Below are positions 34,801 through 45,006 of a stretch of DNA of 64,000 nt, piece after piece (position 1 is the stretch's first letter; each line of letters begins with the position of its first letter). A program made the translations under genes and the position numbers. Below the pieces are notes generated by a model that made no database searches, was not told the origin of the DNA, and saw only the letters and a list, made by a program, of their open reading frames with translations. Origin of the DNA: Hypericum androsaemum (taxonomy: Eukaryota > Streptophyta > Magnoliopsida > Malpighiales > Hypericaceae); contig OZ023181.1 in the NCBI GenBank assembly GCA_963995505.1, positions 19,340,221-19,404,220 of the forward strand, given 5' to 3'.

Positions 34801-36773
34801 CTGAACAGCACCTGTGGCAACATCACCTGAAGAAACCCCTGTGAATTGTCTTAAACAGTTAGGCCATATCTTAGTTCGGAGAACAGGAGACATCTGCAAA
34901 ATCATGCACAAAATGACGGATTTTATTGCTGCTCTTTCGAAGATTGTACTCGAGTAAAATAAGATACCACATAGTAGAAAAAAAGAGTTCGAATGGTTGA
35001 ATAAACAAACCAGTTGTAGAATGTCAATCAGATAACTAAAAGGCAAAACCAGTCTACCATCAACGGAAACCAGTATCTTCTTCTCTTCAAGTCTGCAATT
35101 CTAATTGTTGTTCTTTTGCTTGAAGAAGATGCCACCGACCTCTGGTATGAAAATCGAGTTTACGTATGCCAACAGATGAAGAAGAGGGTTCGAAGTTATA
35201 GCAGCAGTTCATCGATACCTTGATTCCAGTCACTTCAGCAGTGATATCGGTATCGAATCCTCTGAGAACTTGCAAAGAAGTTTCAAAGTCATCCGTTAGT
35301 CCCATCTTGGCCTGCTCTCCCCCATTGCCACAATAAAGGGAAATGGCTCAGAAGGAGTGAATATAACAACAACAAAAATATCATAAAGCTGATCATACTT
35401 GTTCAGGGAACAACATACAAGCCAACGGGGAGATTCTGGTATGAAAAACAAGCCAGGGATCAGTATCAAGCAAGGCAACATTCCTGCAGATGAAGTAAAC
35501 AGAGTCGGTTCGGCTCCCTGAAACGCATCTTGCCAATTAAAAGAGATGGAATTTGTTGAAGGTTTGGCTTTGCTTACCTAAAACAGCAAGCAATCTCCAG
35601 TTAACGAAGATCCCCAGTACGTAACCCAGCAAGACTCCAATGGTTATCGAGAGCTACACAAATCGCCAACACAAAATTCACTCCATCTGGTACAACACCA
35701 GTAGGAACAAAATCTTTCAGACACAGACCTGGTTAACAGATCCAAGGGCCCCTCTCATGTTCTGAGGCGATATCTCAGCTATATACACGGGCACCTACGA
35801 CACGAGCAATATCCACAAGAAATTTAAAAAAAAGGAGCAAAAATGTTGCTTCTATCTACTGATCTAATCTTAAACAAACATCAAACACCAGAGAGGAGGT
35901 CAAAGGAGCACCAACCACATAGGAGAACACACCAACACCGAATCCATCCAATAACCTCCCCAAATACAAGAACGACGAGTCCTACACAAATCGAACACCC
36001 TCCCCCGCGGATTAGCTAGAAAATCTCAATGTAGCTTAAGCTATACTGCTGCTGCTACTTCTGGAACGAGCAACTCACATTGGCAATCGCTATGCAGAGC
36101 CATCCAATAATGCTAGGTATTGCGCCCATCATTAGCGACTTCAGGAATCAAAGCATATAAAACCAAGCAGAATGGCATTGAAAATTTCGAAGCTAAAACC
36201 AACACCAATCCGACTGCTGGGATTTGACTTTCTTACCCCCTTGCGGCCCATGTACTCCGCGATCTGACCGCTCGCGATAGCCCCGACCATAGCTCCCACG
36301 TTGGACAACGAACCGAACAGAGAGAACTGCACACATTATTTATTAATCAAAGTTCAACAAGCCAGCGAAGCAAAGCAAACGAGTCAACAAAAGGTCAATG
36401 CTGGTGAACCGAACCTCCGATAGCGAGAGGCCGAGATCGCTGATGATCTCCGATTGCGTCGGCGAAGAATATCCTGACTACGACAAACAAACAAACAAAG
36501 TCCAGCTCGATGTCAAACCGACATATAAAGACTTTGTGTGCTAGTTACCGTGAAGCCGAACTGGATAGGACCGAGGGCGACGACGAGGACGCAGAACACG
36601 ACCGAGACAGCGCCGTCACGTCGGAACTGAGCGGAGGAGTCGAGAATTATGCCGGACCGCGTGGGGGTGGCGTACCCGTGCAGGCGGTACCAGCTCCCAG
36701 TGTGCAGGAGGAACGGCTTCTTCAGCTCGCCCCTTGCTTCCTCCTCCACCACCTCGTCTATCGTCGAACTCAT
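28893..36773 (-). CDS. ERDL6-like: ERD6-like (ERDL6-type) monosaccharide transporter, interrupted and possibly defective
   Basis: Minus-strand gene of the MFS sugar-porter family; relatives export glucose from the vacuole. Phase-consistent exons: 36773-36549, 36477-36415, 36326-36237, 36138-36079, 35981-35916, 35794-35729, 35653-35578, 35483-35419, 35311-35219, 35141-35058, [unresolved], 34838-34801, 34727-34665, 34592-34533, 34437-34372, 34302-34243, 29204-29090 and 29005-28893. Landmarks: [10 protein letters not shown] at the N-terminus, [53 protein letters not shown]-type loop, and [12 protein letters not shown] near the end. The intron after WLIMSE carries a whole antisense copia element. 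Between 35057 and 34840 the expected VGIGLLVLQQLSGING segment is not recoverable: only [13 protein letters not shown] reads clearly, and no GT donor follows it. It may be a recent pseudogene. Confidence 0.85.
29284..29760 (+). repeat. copia-2 5' LTR
   Basis: 477 bp. It contains a GA-rich run and a doubled TACGGAGTTACTGTT motif near its start. It is 33 bp longer than the 3' LTR because of one block near 29362-29397. Confidence 0.95.
29806..33669 (+). CDS. copia-2 Gag-Pol polyprotein (TNT1/Tork-like)
   Basis: 1287 residues from the first ATG in frame (an in-frame GTG lies 18 nt upstream). Domains: Gag ([13 protein letters not shown] near the N-terminus), CCHC knuckle [14 protein letters not shown] (about 232), protease WVLDSGAS (about 277), GAG-pre-integrase [10 protein letters not shown], integrase from HSDLWGP (about 467), reverse transcriptase YVDDML (about 966), RNase [10 protein letters not shown] (about 1135) and [11 protein letters not shown]. 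No stops or frameshifts, so it is potentially autonomous. The Gag and knuckle style resembles the TNT1-94 type of copia elements; the lineage is inferred from general resemblance only. Confidence 0.96.
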   Translation: MGDVRSPVEKFDGVDYGFWKMQVEDYLYGKDLHLPLDGKKPEDMKEEEWKLLDRKAMSVVRLSLSRNVALHTVKSKTTKEMLETLSEMYEKPSAANKVHLMRKLFNLRMAEGTMVTKHLHEFNATIAQLSSVKIDFDDEVQALILLSSLPDSWNGTVTAVSASAGKVTLKLDEVRDLIMSEEIRRKESGVASSSALSMGNRGRSENKWKGKKDRGRSRSKSKGGPKKDKSSVQCWNCEQYGHFRDQCTAPKKEKSANATTEDHGDALILSVSSPLEEWVLDSGASFHSCSDAGMMEKYVIGDYGKVYLANDDPLKIVGMGDVRINTPNGSLLLLKGVRHIPGLKRNLLSVGQLDDEGYTVTFGCKTWKITKGARVVARGLKEGTLYMTKNTNESINAAGATDDADLWHSRLGHMSEKGMRVLCSKGKLPGLKTVEVELCEDCVFRKQKRVSFSRAGRSPKEQKLELVHSDLWGPAPVASLGGSLYYMTFIDDSTRKLWVYFLKHKSEAFDAFKKWRALVENETGLNVKCLRSDNGGEYELQEFKDYCAANGIRMEKTVAGTPQQNGIAERMNRTINERARAMRLKCGLPKMFWADAVNTAAFLINRGPSTPLDNGIPEEAWSGKEVDLSYLRVFGCVSYVHIDAGDRSKLDAKSKKCTFIGYGGDNFGFRFWDEKNRKVIRSRDVIFNEKVLYKDRGSVSDEVGSSSEVIELDISNSGGSKRAQDGQVAEEEAEPSSPPPLVPVRRSTRQRGSPDRYSPANFYLLLTDGGEPEDFAEVQKSGQVDKWKLAMDDEMKSLRSNMTWELVQLPKGKKALQNKWVYRVKQEADGTERYKARLVVKGFQQKYGIDFTDVFTPVVKLTTIRMVLSMVASENLMLEQMDVKTAFLHGDLEEEIYMVQPEGYLSDGKSELVCRLRKSLYGLKQAPRQWYKKFDGFMHEIEFVRCEADHCCYFKRFDNSYIILLLYVDDMLIAGASAREVSKVKKQLSERFAMKDLGEAKQILGMRIERNKADGKLFLSQAEYIEKVLKRFNMQKTNPKLTPLGGHFMLSKKDSPKSKAEKAQMEKTPYASAVGSLMYAMICTRPDIAHAVGVVSRFMSNPGEQHWIAVKWILGYLRGTTKKALCFEGKDVKLTGYCDADLGSNDHDGKRSTSGYVFTLGGTAISWASRLQKVVALSTAESEYVAVTEASKEMVWLQNFLGELGKEQSESVLHSDSQSAIHLAKNPAFHSRTKHIELKYHYIRSLLERKILQLEKIDGKVNPADMLTKVVTLEKLKLNMASAGLVN
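33762..34205 (+). repeat. copia-2 3' LTR
   Basis: 444 bp. I see no difference from the 5' LTR apart from a single block of about 33 bp that is absent after TTCACATGTTG. Confidence 0.95.
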
Positions 36774-36779
36774 CCTCTC

Positions 36780-37925
36780 CTTTGTTTACTTTTAACAAAT
36801 AAAGTCCAGGCCTCTTCCCGGAGCTTAGTTTGGCTTTTGGCCTGAGACGGAGTGTGTCTGTCTTATCCAGTGTGTTTGATTTGGACAGAACTGGTTTCGT
36901 CAGGTTCATGCGTGGTTGTCTTTGTGGCTTGCTTGACCGGCTTTAGCTTGATACTGTTCGTTGCTGGTTGTTGGGCCATCGTTGTCGTGGGAGAGAAGCC
37001 ATGGAAATTTTACCAGTGTATTCAACGGTTATAATCCGCAATTCCCTAATTTTTTTTTCGGGCTTGATTTATTTTCACATTAACATATTATCGTGATCAC
37101 CATCGTAAAATTACTCGAAATGAATTAGTAAAGGTCGTTGCTGACCAGGTCTGTCGAGGCGGTAAGTCTAGCTTTTGGAAACTTATTCGTCAATTTTTTT
37201 TTTGAAATTTAAATTGTTTCTACAATTTTGGATCTTAGACGGTCATGGAATTCGATCCTCCGACCTCATGCTTAAGAACTGACACCATATCCATCAAAAC
37301 AAATATGAGTTGGTAATCGTCTGTCTGTGCACAATGGGGCAAGTGGTAAGGTACAACTTACAAAGTACGATGTCGATTTGCATCAAATTTGGTCCCCGGT
37401 TATAGGTAATAACCGATCACTATGTAATGCCAATTTAGGAAAGAGAGGAAGGACCACCGTGAAGTACTAATAGATATTTATCTCCGTACTCTTCCTTCTT
37501 TGTCCTTGTCCTGTTTTTTTTGTCCTTGTCCTTGTCCTGTTAACCCCGCCCGCTCATCATATAACTCACACATTACTACTCTTTTCTAATTCTATGGGTG
37601 CAGGGGGATGAGGATGAAATACTCGGTGGACCAATCATTGTATGCTTTTTCTCTCTCCCTTTCTTTTTTTGAGAGAATTTTCTCTCCCTTTCCAATCTCC
37701 GTTAGATGGTACTTTATGTCAAAATTTTTAAATAAATATTTAATACTACTTTATTTATAAAATTTAAATTCTAAATTTTTAATTAAGTTAGAATAATTTT
37801 ATTAATATTTGATCAAAATAATTGTTGGTAATATTTTCTTAAATTTACACCAATAAAATTTATTTTTGAGAACCGTCGTATGCAGCCTTTTTTGATTTTT
37901 TTAAGGGTAAAAAACTTTCATTTCA
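36780..37925. other. Intergenic, transporter promoter side
   Basis: The left part should hold the transporter promoter and leader. CT-rich and AT-rich tracts follow. The last bases resemble the tail of an older element into which the Pack-MULE inserted. No gene seen. Confidence 0.5.
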
Positions 37926-39032
37926 TTAATAAAAGAGATAATTACTGAGAGGACACTATGGTATAGTCAAATAGACTCTGAGAACTCTGTAATTTTCCTA
38001 CTAATTGCCGAGTCCCTTTAGTTTGGTTATTATTATACTTTCGGATTCCTGGCTCAAGTAAATGACTAAAAGCCCTTGCAAAAAAAAAATTAAAAAAATC
38101 AATTACTTTGGCTGACCGCTTCGACACCGTCTCCTCCGACTTGGAGATGGCCGAGCTCCGAAACGACATCGCTTCGTCCTCTCCCTCCCTTTCAGTAACA
38201 CAAACAACTTGCTCCTCACCGTCTCTGAGTCTCCCGCCGCCGCTCCCAACCACATATCTTTCGAACTGAACCCGCCGGAAGACAAGTTTTGGTTGGGAGA
38301 TTCGCATATGTGGGGCCTACTCAATCAGAAAATGTCAGCTTTGTCGGCGCTGAAACCCCAACAGCGATCACCGGAGAAAATCGAGGATATCATCTTCCGC
38401 AAGATCATCCACGTTACCCTCACCCCGCCAAATGACAGCTCTCCCGCGAATCCACGTGTCGTCTACCTCGAGATGACTGCCACTGAGATCCTCAGCGAGG
38501 GGAAGGAACTGAAGCTCAACCGGGACCTCCTCGAGTGGGTCCTGATCGATCGCCTCTCCGGCCATTTGCCCGGCGCCGACCTGCCATTTCCTTATCTCAT
38601 CGGGTGCTACCGGCGGGCCACCGAGGAGGCCCGGAAGGTCACCGGGATGAAGGACAAAGTGGTTAAGGCTCAGCTGGAGGCCGCGATCCAGCAGGCGAAG
38701 AAGATGTTCGTCTCATACGCTCGGATCCACCTGGGAAACCCAGATATGTGGGGCCTACTCGATGGGTTTATCCCAAATTGTTTAGATGAGTTGGTGTTCG
38801 CCGAAAAAATGACCGGAGAAGATGACCGGCGATTTTAGTTGACCAGAGCAAGGGCATATCCGTTATTTCAAATATAAGATAAAAAAAATTGATTAATGAC
38901 ATCAGTTAGGGACCCGAAAGTATAATAATAACCAAACTACAGGAGCTTAGCAATTAGTAGAGAAACTACAGGGTCTTCAGAATCTATTTGACTATACCCT
39001 GGGGTCCTCTCAGTAATTATCTCTTAATAAAA
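37926..39032 (+). mobile_element. Pack-MULE 1 carrying a ubiquitin E4 exon
   Basis: Element 37935-39023 (1089 bp), bounded by a perfect 9-bp target duplication TTAATAAAA (37926-37934 and 39024-39032), the Mutator signature. Terminal inverted repeats of about 115 bp (37935-38050 and 38908-39023) begin GAGATAATTACTGAGAGGAC at both ends. No transposase is encoded. The interior is GC-rich, unlike its surroundings, and contains a chimeric open frame with a fragment of a cellular gene. These features together define a Pack-MULE. Confidence 0.93.
38209..38838 (+). CDS. Chimeric ORF with E4 ubiquitin-factor first exon, inside Pack-MULE 1
   Basis: Open for 210 codons; the first ATGs in frame are at 38308 and 38332. 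From MSALSALKPQQRSPEKIED to HLGNPDM (38332-38748) it matches, from family knowledge, the N-terminus of plant ubiquitin conjugation factor E4 (UFD2/PUB1/MUSE3 type): IIFRKIIHVTLT, VVYLEMTATEILSEGKEL, LIDRLSGHLPG, YLIGCYRRA, YARIHLGNPDM. The Ufd2 core and U-box of a real E4 (about 1000 residues) are absent. Flanking residues (NPPEDKFWLGDSH before, LLDGFIPNCLDELVFAEKM after) come from another, unidentified source. The E4 part lies between two copies of ATATGTGGGGCCTACTC (38306-38322, 38744-38760). It may be a non-functional capture or a new transcript; expression is unknown. Confidence 0.8.
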   Translation: MLLTVSESPAAAPNHISFELNPPEDKFWLGDSHMWGLLNQKMSALSALKPQQRSPEKIEDIIFRKIIHVTLTPPNDSSPANPRVVYLEMTATEILSEGKELKLNRDLLEWVLIDRLSGHLPGADLPFPYLIGCYRRATEEARKVTGMKDKVVKAQLEAAIQQAKKMFVSYARIHLGNPDMWGLLDGFIPNCLDELVFAEKMTGEDDRRF

Positions 39033-40930
39033 AGCTGAAAGCCGAAGGACTCAACATACACAGGTAGTCCTCTCCTGGACGTAAACCAAATAAAACACTA
39101 CCTACATGAAAACATGAAAACAGTGCACTACTAGCCACTCCGAGATAGTGGTAAAAATAAAACCTACCTAAATAATAACTATCCACCAATACACAGTACT
39201 CCCCTCGTAAAAAAATAAAGTTGTAGCCGTCGACTTCGGTAAAATCTAATCCAGAAAATCTATCCTCACTGGAAAAAACCGGAATGGGGAAAAGAGCGGA
39301 CTAGAAATAACACTGCTAAAGAAATGAGCACTGTATATTGCCCATAATACACCCGAAGACCCCAAAATATTAAAAACAAAACAACAAAAAAACAAGCTGC
39401 TCCTCCCCTTTAGGAATGAGGCCCAACCCGAAAAAAGACTGCTAGCCCGCTACACCGACCAACCCGAAGCAGGTTCGACTACCAAACTAACGGAAAAAAT
39501 GGGTTGACGGGTTGTCGGTCGGTTTAAACTGACTGATCGGTGTTAAATCGGTATCGTATTTTGGGTAACCCGATACCCCTCGGTGTTAAATCGTTTTACA
39601 AGGGCAGTCAGATGTTTGGGGTAGTCATCTCATTGCTTTTGATTCAAATGGGAAAATCCATGGACCGACCCCATCGTCTCCACCATGAACTCTGCAACTT
39701 GTAGTCCACGAAAGAAATCTTTCTAACATCTTTTTCATTCTAATCCCGCCTAGGCCATTATCAAGAAGTGTATCGACCCCTGGATGCTGAAGGCACCCTT
39801 GGGGTGATCTCGTAGTTCCCGTCTTTATCAGAATATTTTTGCTTCTCACAGAATCTGAATCAGTAGCTTTAGGTATAGGGATTCAAAAGCAGATATGGTA
39901 TGGTATTCCCATGTTCCCTGGGGAGCTGGGCAGAAGAAACGTCTTCAATAGCAGCTCCTGAAAGTTTTTTCCTCCGAATCCGAGTCCTTGAGAGCTTAGA
40001 CGTCAGCGGGGAATATTTGATAAGGACCGATCTTTGAATAGGAAACACCTCCATGAGGTTGCGGATTCAGGTCCCTTCCCGAAAAAAATGAATTGAACTG
40101 GGTCTATCCTCGGACGAGGTTTTTGAACAGAACTTCGATAGGCGATCGACCCGTTCAGTCAAAGAAATTAGGTGTTTTGATCTCTCTCCTGTCCAGCCAC
40201 AGAGAAACTCATTCTCTTCTCTCTCTCTCTCTCAAAATTGAAAATATCTCCTCCTCCCTCCCTCTCGTCCTCCATCTCCCTCTCGTCCTCCGTCTCCTAC
40301 CGGCCACCAGCCCGTTGCTGCTCTTCCTCCCTCCCGTCTCCCGCCGGCCACCAGCCCGTCGCTGCTCCTCCTCCTCCCTCCCATCTTCCTCTCGTCCTCC
40401 GTCTCCCTCTGCCCACCAGTCCATCAGCCGCCGCTGCTCCTCCTCCTCCTCCCTCTCGTCTTCCTCTCGTCCTCTCTTCCTCATTCTCTTCTACCCTCGT
40501 TCTCTTTTCCTAAAAACCCTATTCTCGACCCTTGAATCTTTTGAAAATTATGTTTGCATGCTTGATGGATTATTTTGGAAGGATTGGATGTATTCTGTGC
40601 TTAAATTTGCAATTCCATGAGCTATTTTTATTTTTGTCGGTGTTGGCGAAACCGACAAATGAAATGGCAACACCGACCCACCGTCGAACAGCTTTTGGGC
40701 TTTTTAAGTCCTTCGGTGTTAGGGTGAAAATATGGCCTAAACTCATGAGCCCGATATATCCTCACCCCTACTCCCTTTAACCCGCCCCAAAATAAAAGAA
40801 GCAAACTAACCTATGTAGATGAAAAGAAGAACGACGTCATTTACCAAAAAAAGAAAAGAAAAAAAGAACGACGTCAGGAGAAAAAAATAACACCGATAAG
40901 TTAGCCTTCAACTTCGCGACACATAAAACC
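39033..40930. other. Intergenic, old repeat debris and CT-rich tract
   Basis: 39033-39480 resembles the tail of an older element. CGGTGTTAAATCG occurs twice near 39538 and 39579. 40210-40500 is a C/T-rich, imperfectly periodic tract (units of CTCTCGTCCTCC and CGGCCACCAGCCCGT). Its open frames on both strands encode only Ser/Pro or Arg/Glu runs, so I do not call a gene. AGAACGACGTCA is repeated near 40827 and 40864, flanking an A-rich tract. Confidence 0.4.
40240..40500. repeat. CT-rich imperfect tandem repeat
   Basis: Degenerate repeats of TCTCGTCCTCC and CCGGCCACCAGCCCGTYGCTGC give pyrimidine-rich sequence on the plus strand. Low complexity rather than coding. Confidence 0.6.
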
Positions 40931-42499
40931 ATCGAGGAATAAACCATCAAGCCAAATCTGCCTCCATCACTAGTACCACCTCAATCGAAGGTTCAAACAT
41001 CACCAACTCTGTTCGGTCCCCAGGCAATACCAACTTCCCTACGAATGAACATGAAGCAACAAGCTTTGAAGTTACCCACCAGAGCCCTACACTCCGCGGC
41101 GACCGCAGAGAGGTCACTCCTGTCCTCACGACTTCCATTGACATAACACACTAGAATTTGACAGTCGAACTCCACCTCCACATGTGACAGACCAAGCGAG
41201 TGTGCAAATTCAAGCCCTAATTTCATGCCATACGCTTCAAGTATTGTCGGGTGTATGTTACCCGTCAGCTTCTGCACTGAGGCCTCAACAAAGCACCCCA
41301 ACGAATCTCGTACAATAGCCGCAACCTGCCCTCCCCTGTCCGGCAAAAGTCATGCATCAATATTGACCTTGTGCCAAAAAGGAGCCGGGGGACACCAGTG
41401 CACAACCACACGACCCCCAGTTTCCACACGTCTAAGATAAAGCGCAATATACTCCTCCCAGAGGTGAACGACCACCGCTACAGTGCCACGCACATCCACT
41501 ATCGCCCCTTCCTCAAACAACAGCCTATTCTTTGCCTTCCAGATACCCCATATTACCGCCATCAACCGTTCCCTCTCAGGCTCAAGTCGCCCCAGCAATA
41601 ATCCCGCCATCACCTCTGTAAGAGTCCCTACCAAAAGCATGGTCACATCAACTCCCACCGCTCTCCAAACCTCCCATACATGCAGACAAAGAAAAAATAA
41701 GTACAACTCTGTCTCCACCTCCCCCGAGCAAAGAGGGCATAAACCATCCGTAACAATGCCCCTGTAGGGCAGGAGAGCTCACACAGGAAGGCACCCATCC
41801 AAAATCTGCCAAGAAAAAGATTTAATTCTCGGAGGGCAAAGTAGTCGCCAACATGCAATCCATACCTCCTTACTAACCCCCTGGATATGAGCATACTCGG
41901 ACTGGAACCACCATGATGAGAAGTCCATAAAATAGCTACTCTTAACTGAGTACTCCCATGTCGCCGTGTGTCTCTAACGAACTATATCTTCTTGTCTCAC
42001 CCTATACGTAGGAATAGAAAAAATAATGCTCACATCCTCCTCCCCAAACAACGAACGCAAAAGACTCGCATCCCACTCACCCGAGTCGCCAAGCATAAGC
42101 TCTGAAACTATCTGAATAGCACCTGTCCCTGGATAAATGTAGCGCGGCCTCCCAACCTCATGGTTCGAAAGCCATTGGTCCTCCCACACCCTAACCAAGT
42201 GACTTGAACCCAGCCTCCACTCCAAAACCTCTTCCAACAAATAACGGCTCTCCAATAAACTACTCCAGGTATAGCTGGGGGTATAACCCACAGAAGCTCT
42301 CATAAAATCATACCGGAGAAAATACCTGGCCTTGAGAACACGTGTTGCTAGAGACTCTGGATTAGTCAATAGACGCCATGCTTATTTTGCAAGCATGGCC
42401 CTGTTAAAATTTACCATCCGCCGGAATCCAATCCCACCGTACTTTTGAGATTGACACATGTGGGCCCAACATCTCCAGATCACACCTCTCTGCCCCTTC

Positions 42500-43454
42500 C
42501 TATAGTCCCGAATAGAAGCAACTCATCAGACTCTCTATTTGCTCACAGATCTCCACTGGGACCCAAAAATAGCTCATTAAGTATGTGGGAATCGACTGAA
42601 GTACTGACTTAATCATAGTCATACGGCCCGCCTTTGACAAAGATCTCTCATTCCACGTTCCAATCTTGGCTCTAACACGATCCGCCAAGCTGGCAAAGAC
42701 TACCTTCTTGGAACGCCCAATTATAGTAGGTAGCCCCAAATATTTTTCCTCACCAACCGTTGCTCTCACCCCCAGAATTTGTTGCAGGCCCGGTCTAGCA
42801 TCCTCCCCGACGTTGCCACCAAAAGTTATAGAGCTCTTCTCAAAATTACTCGCTTGCCCAGAGGCTCGGGAACAGGTAGACATGATCTTCCCAACTACCT
42901 GAAGCTCCTCAGCTGTAGCCCTGCAAAATAGTAGGTGAATTAGCAAAAAATAGATGAGTAACAGAAGGAGTTCGCCTAGTCACCCAAAAATCGTGCAACC
43001 TGTTATCCTGTTCAGCCCTTTTAATCAGCGCCGCAAAACCCTCCATACAAAATAAGAACATATAAGGCAATAGAGGATCTCCCTTGTGAAGAGTGCGACT
43101 TGGCAGAAAAAAGTTACTAGCCTTCCCATTAACCTGCACTGCATACCTCACCCTCCTAACACACCGCATCACCAGGGAAACGAACATAGGAGGGAAGCCC
43201 AATGCAGTCATCATCCATTCTAAAAAGTCCCACTCGACTTTGTCATGTGCCTTCATCATATCCAGCTTTAACGCACACCAGCCATTGTGTCCTCTCATCT
43301 TCTTCTTCAGGGAATGAAATATCTCAAATGCCACCAAGGTATTATTAGTTATCAGGCGACTAGGCACAAAGGCACCCTGATTGATGTGAACAATCTCATA
43401 CAAGTGACTCTTCAGCCTGTTTGTAATAGTCTTAGTAACTAGCTTCATCACCAC
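42500..43454 (-). pseudogene. LINE-1 reverse transcriptase fragment
   Basis: TKTITNRLKSHL, INQGAFVPSRLITNN, KLDMMKAHDKVEWDF and GDPLLPYMFLFCMEG mark the non-LTR RT palm. HLFFANSPT occupies the catalytic position, where Asp-Asp has been lost. Downstream, KYLGLPTIIGRSKK and SYFWVPVEICEQIE continue in a shifted frame. Confidence 0.8.
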
Positions 43455-44647
43455 ATTGCAGAGACTGATAGGACGGTACTCTGAAACACATTGAAGGTCG
43501 AGGGACCTTAGGAATCAAGGCAATTAGCGTGCTATTCAGGCTGATTGAATCTGCTCTATCATTCGAGACTGAAAGAACTGCTTGAGACACAGCCCCTCCC
43601 ACAATATGCCAATACTTCTGATAAAACAACGGAGGCATCCCGTCAAGACTCGATGCCTTGGTGGGAAACATATATTTCAGTGCACTCTCCACCTCCCCCC
43701 CTAGTATAGGGTTCGGCCAGACGGACAGTAAGATCATCAGACACACGCCTCTCCATTAAGGACGTAATCAAATCAACCTGCACACACTCAGAAGAGGAAA
43801 AAAGTGAAGTATAAAAAAGAAAAAAGTCCTCTCCAAATCTGCCCACCATCGCACCGCTCCACTATCATGCCTAACCACGCCACATATCCAGTTTTGGGTC
43901 CCTCTATGTTTTGCCTTCTGATGAAAATATTTCGTATTTTGGTCCCCCTCCCACAACCAATCAACTTGGGACCGCTGAGCCCCACATTTCTTCTTCTCTA
44001 GACAAAAGCTCATCTCTCTCCTTCAAACATACCTCTAGTCTCCGCTTCCGATCCCCCATCACAAGGAATGACTGCAGAGCCCCAATCGCATCCTCGATCT
44101 GCCTTTTAGCACGACTGACCTGCCCAAAAATTATTCTCTTACAGTGCCTTAAATGCTGCGCACATCCCTCAACCCGACTTGCCAAATCATTCCCCATCCC
44201 CTGGTCCCAACATAAAGAAATATGATCCTCTAAACCCTCATGACATAACCACATCAACTCAAAGCGAAATCATCGCTCAACTACCTCCTTCTTCACCTCT
44301 AAGACATGACAGTGAATAGGACCTTGATCCGACCCCATCCTCGGTCTCGCCTCCACCCAGGAAGCATGATAAATATCCAACCATGACTGCGTCAAACTTG
44401 CTCTCTAGATGATTAGGATCCTCCTGGCCATTAGACCAAGTAAAATACAAACTCACCTGCCTCACCTCCGAAATCCTGCAAGCATGCATAATGCCCCCAA
44501 AAGCTTGTAAACGTGAGAAAGGAACATAATTGCCCCCCTCCTCTTTCGTCATAGAAAAAATCCTTCCGTCATAGAAAAAATATCATTAAAATCTCCTCCA
44601 CGAAGACAGGGAAGTGCAGAACACTGTCGAAGCTGCTCCAATAAATG

Positions 44648-45006
44648 CTAAGACAACCCTTTATCCTCCGTACGCGGCCAGCCATAAAAACTAGTAAACC
44701 TCCACATGACATCCCCTCCCACTCCCACGTCTATATGATGTAAGGACATAGACATAAGAGTTACATAAACCTCCCTCCTCCAAAGTAAAGCAAGTCCCCC
44801 AATTCTCCGCCTACCTTCACCAGAACAGGAATAAAACACCCCACACTCGAACCCTATTCTCCGCTTCAACAACTCTGCTTCACATGCCTTCAGTCTCATT
44901 TCCGACAAGAAAATGATCAGGGGTTTACAGGAGGCGATCAACCTGCATAACTGGAGAACTGCCTGTGGATTTCCCAAACCACGGCAGTTCCAACTGATGA
45001 GATTCA
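44648..45006 (-). pseudogene. LINE-1 endonuclease fragment
   Basis: MNLISWNCRGLGNPQAVLQL, then FLSEMRL and GGLALLWR, are typical of the exonuclease-endonuclease-phosphatase domain of plant LINE ORF2. The frame ends at a stop near 44648. The rest of the domain continues in another frame (44552-44277). Confidence 0.8.

Noticed and set aside
34780..35046. 88-residue frame read as a complete alternative exon of the transporter
   Set aside because: Using it needs a 22-nt intron and inserts residues unlike the family across TM7. Only its ILFYSSTIF part is homologous.
40093..40620. Ser/Pro-rich 175-residue frame and its Arg/Glu-rich antisense partner
   Set aside because: Both arise from a CT-rich degenerate tandem repeat. 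No conserved motif and no gene structure.
39033..40790. Possible hAT or other TIR element with GGGGTGAGG-like end near 40770
   Set aside because: No matching inverted end or 8-bp duplication could be found on the left.
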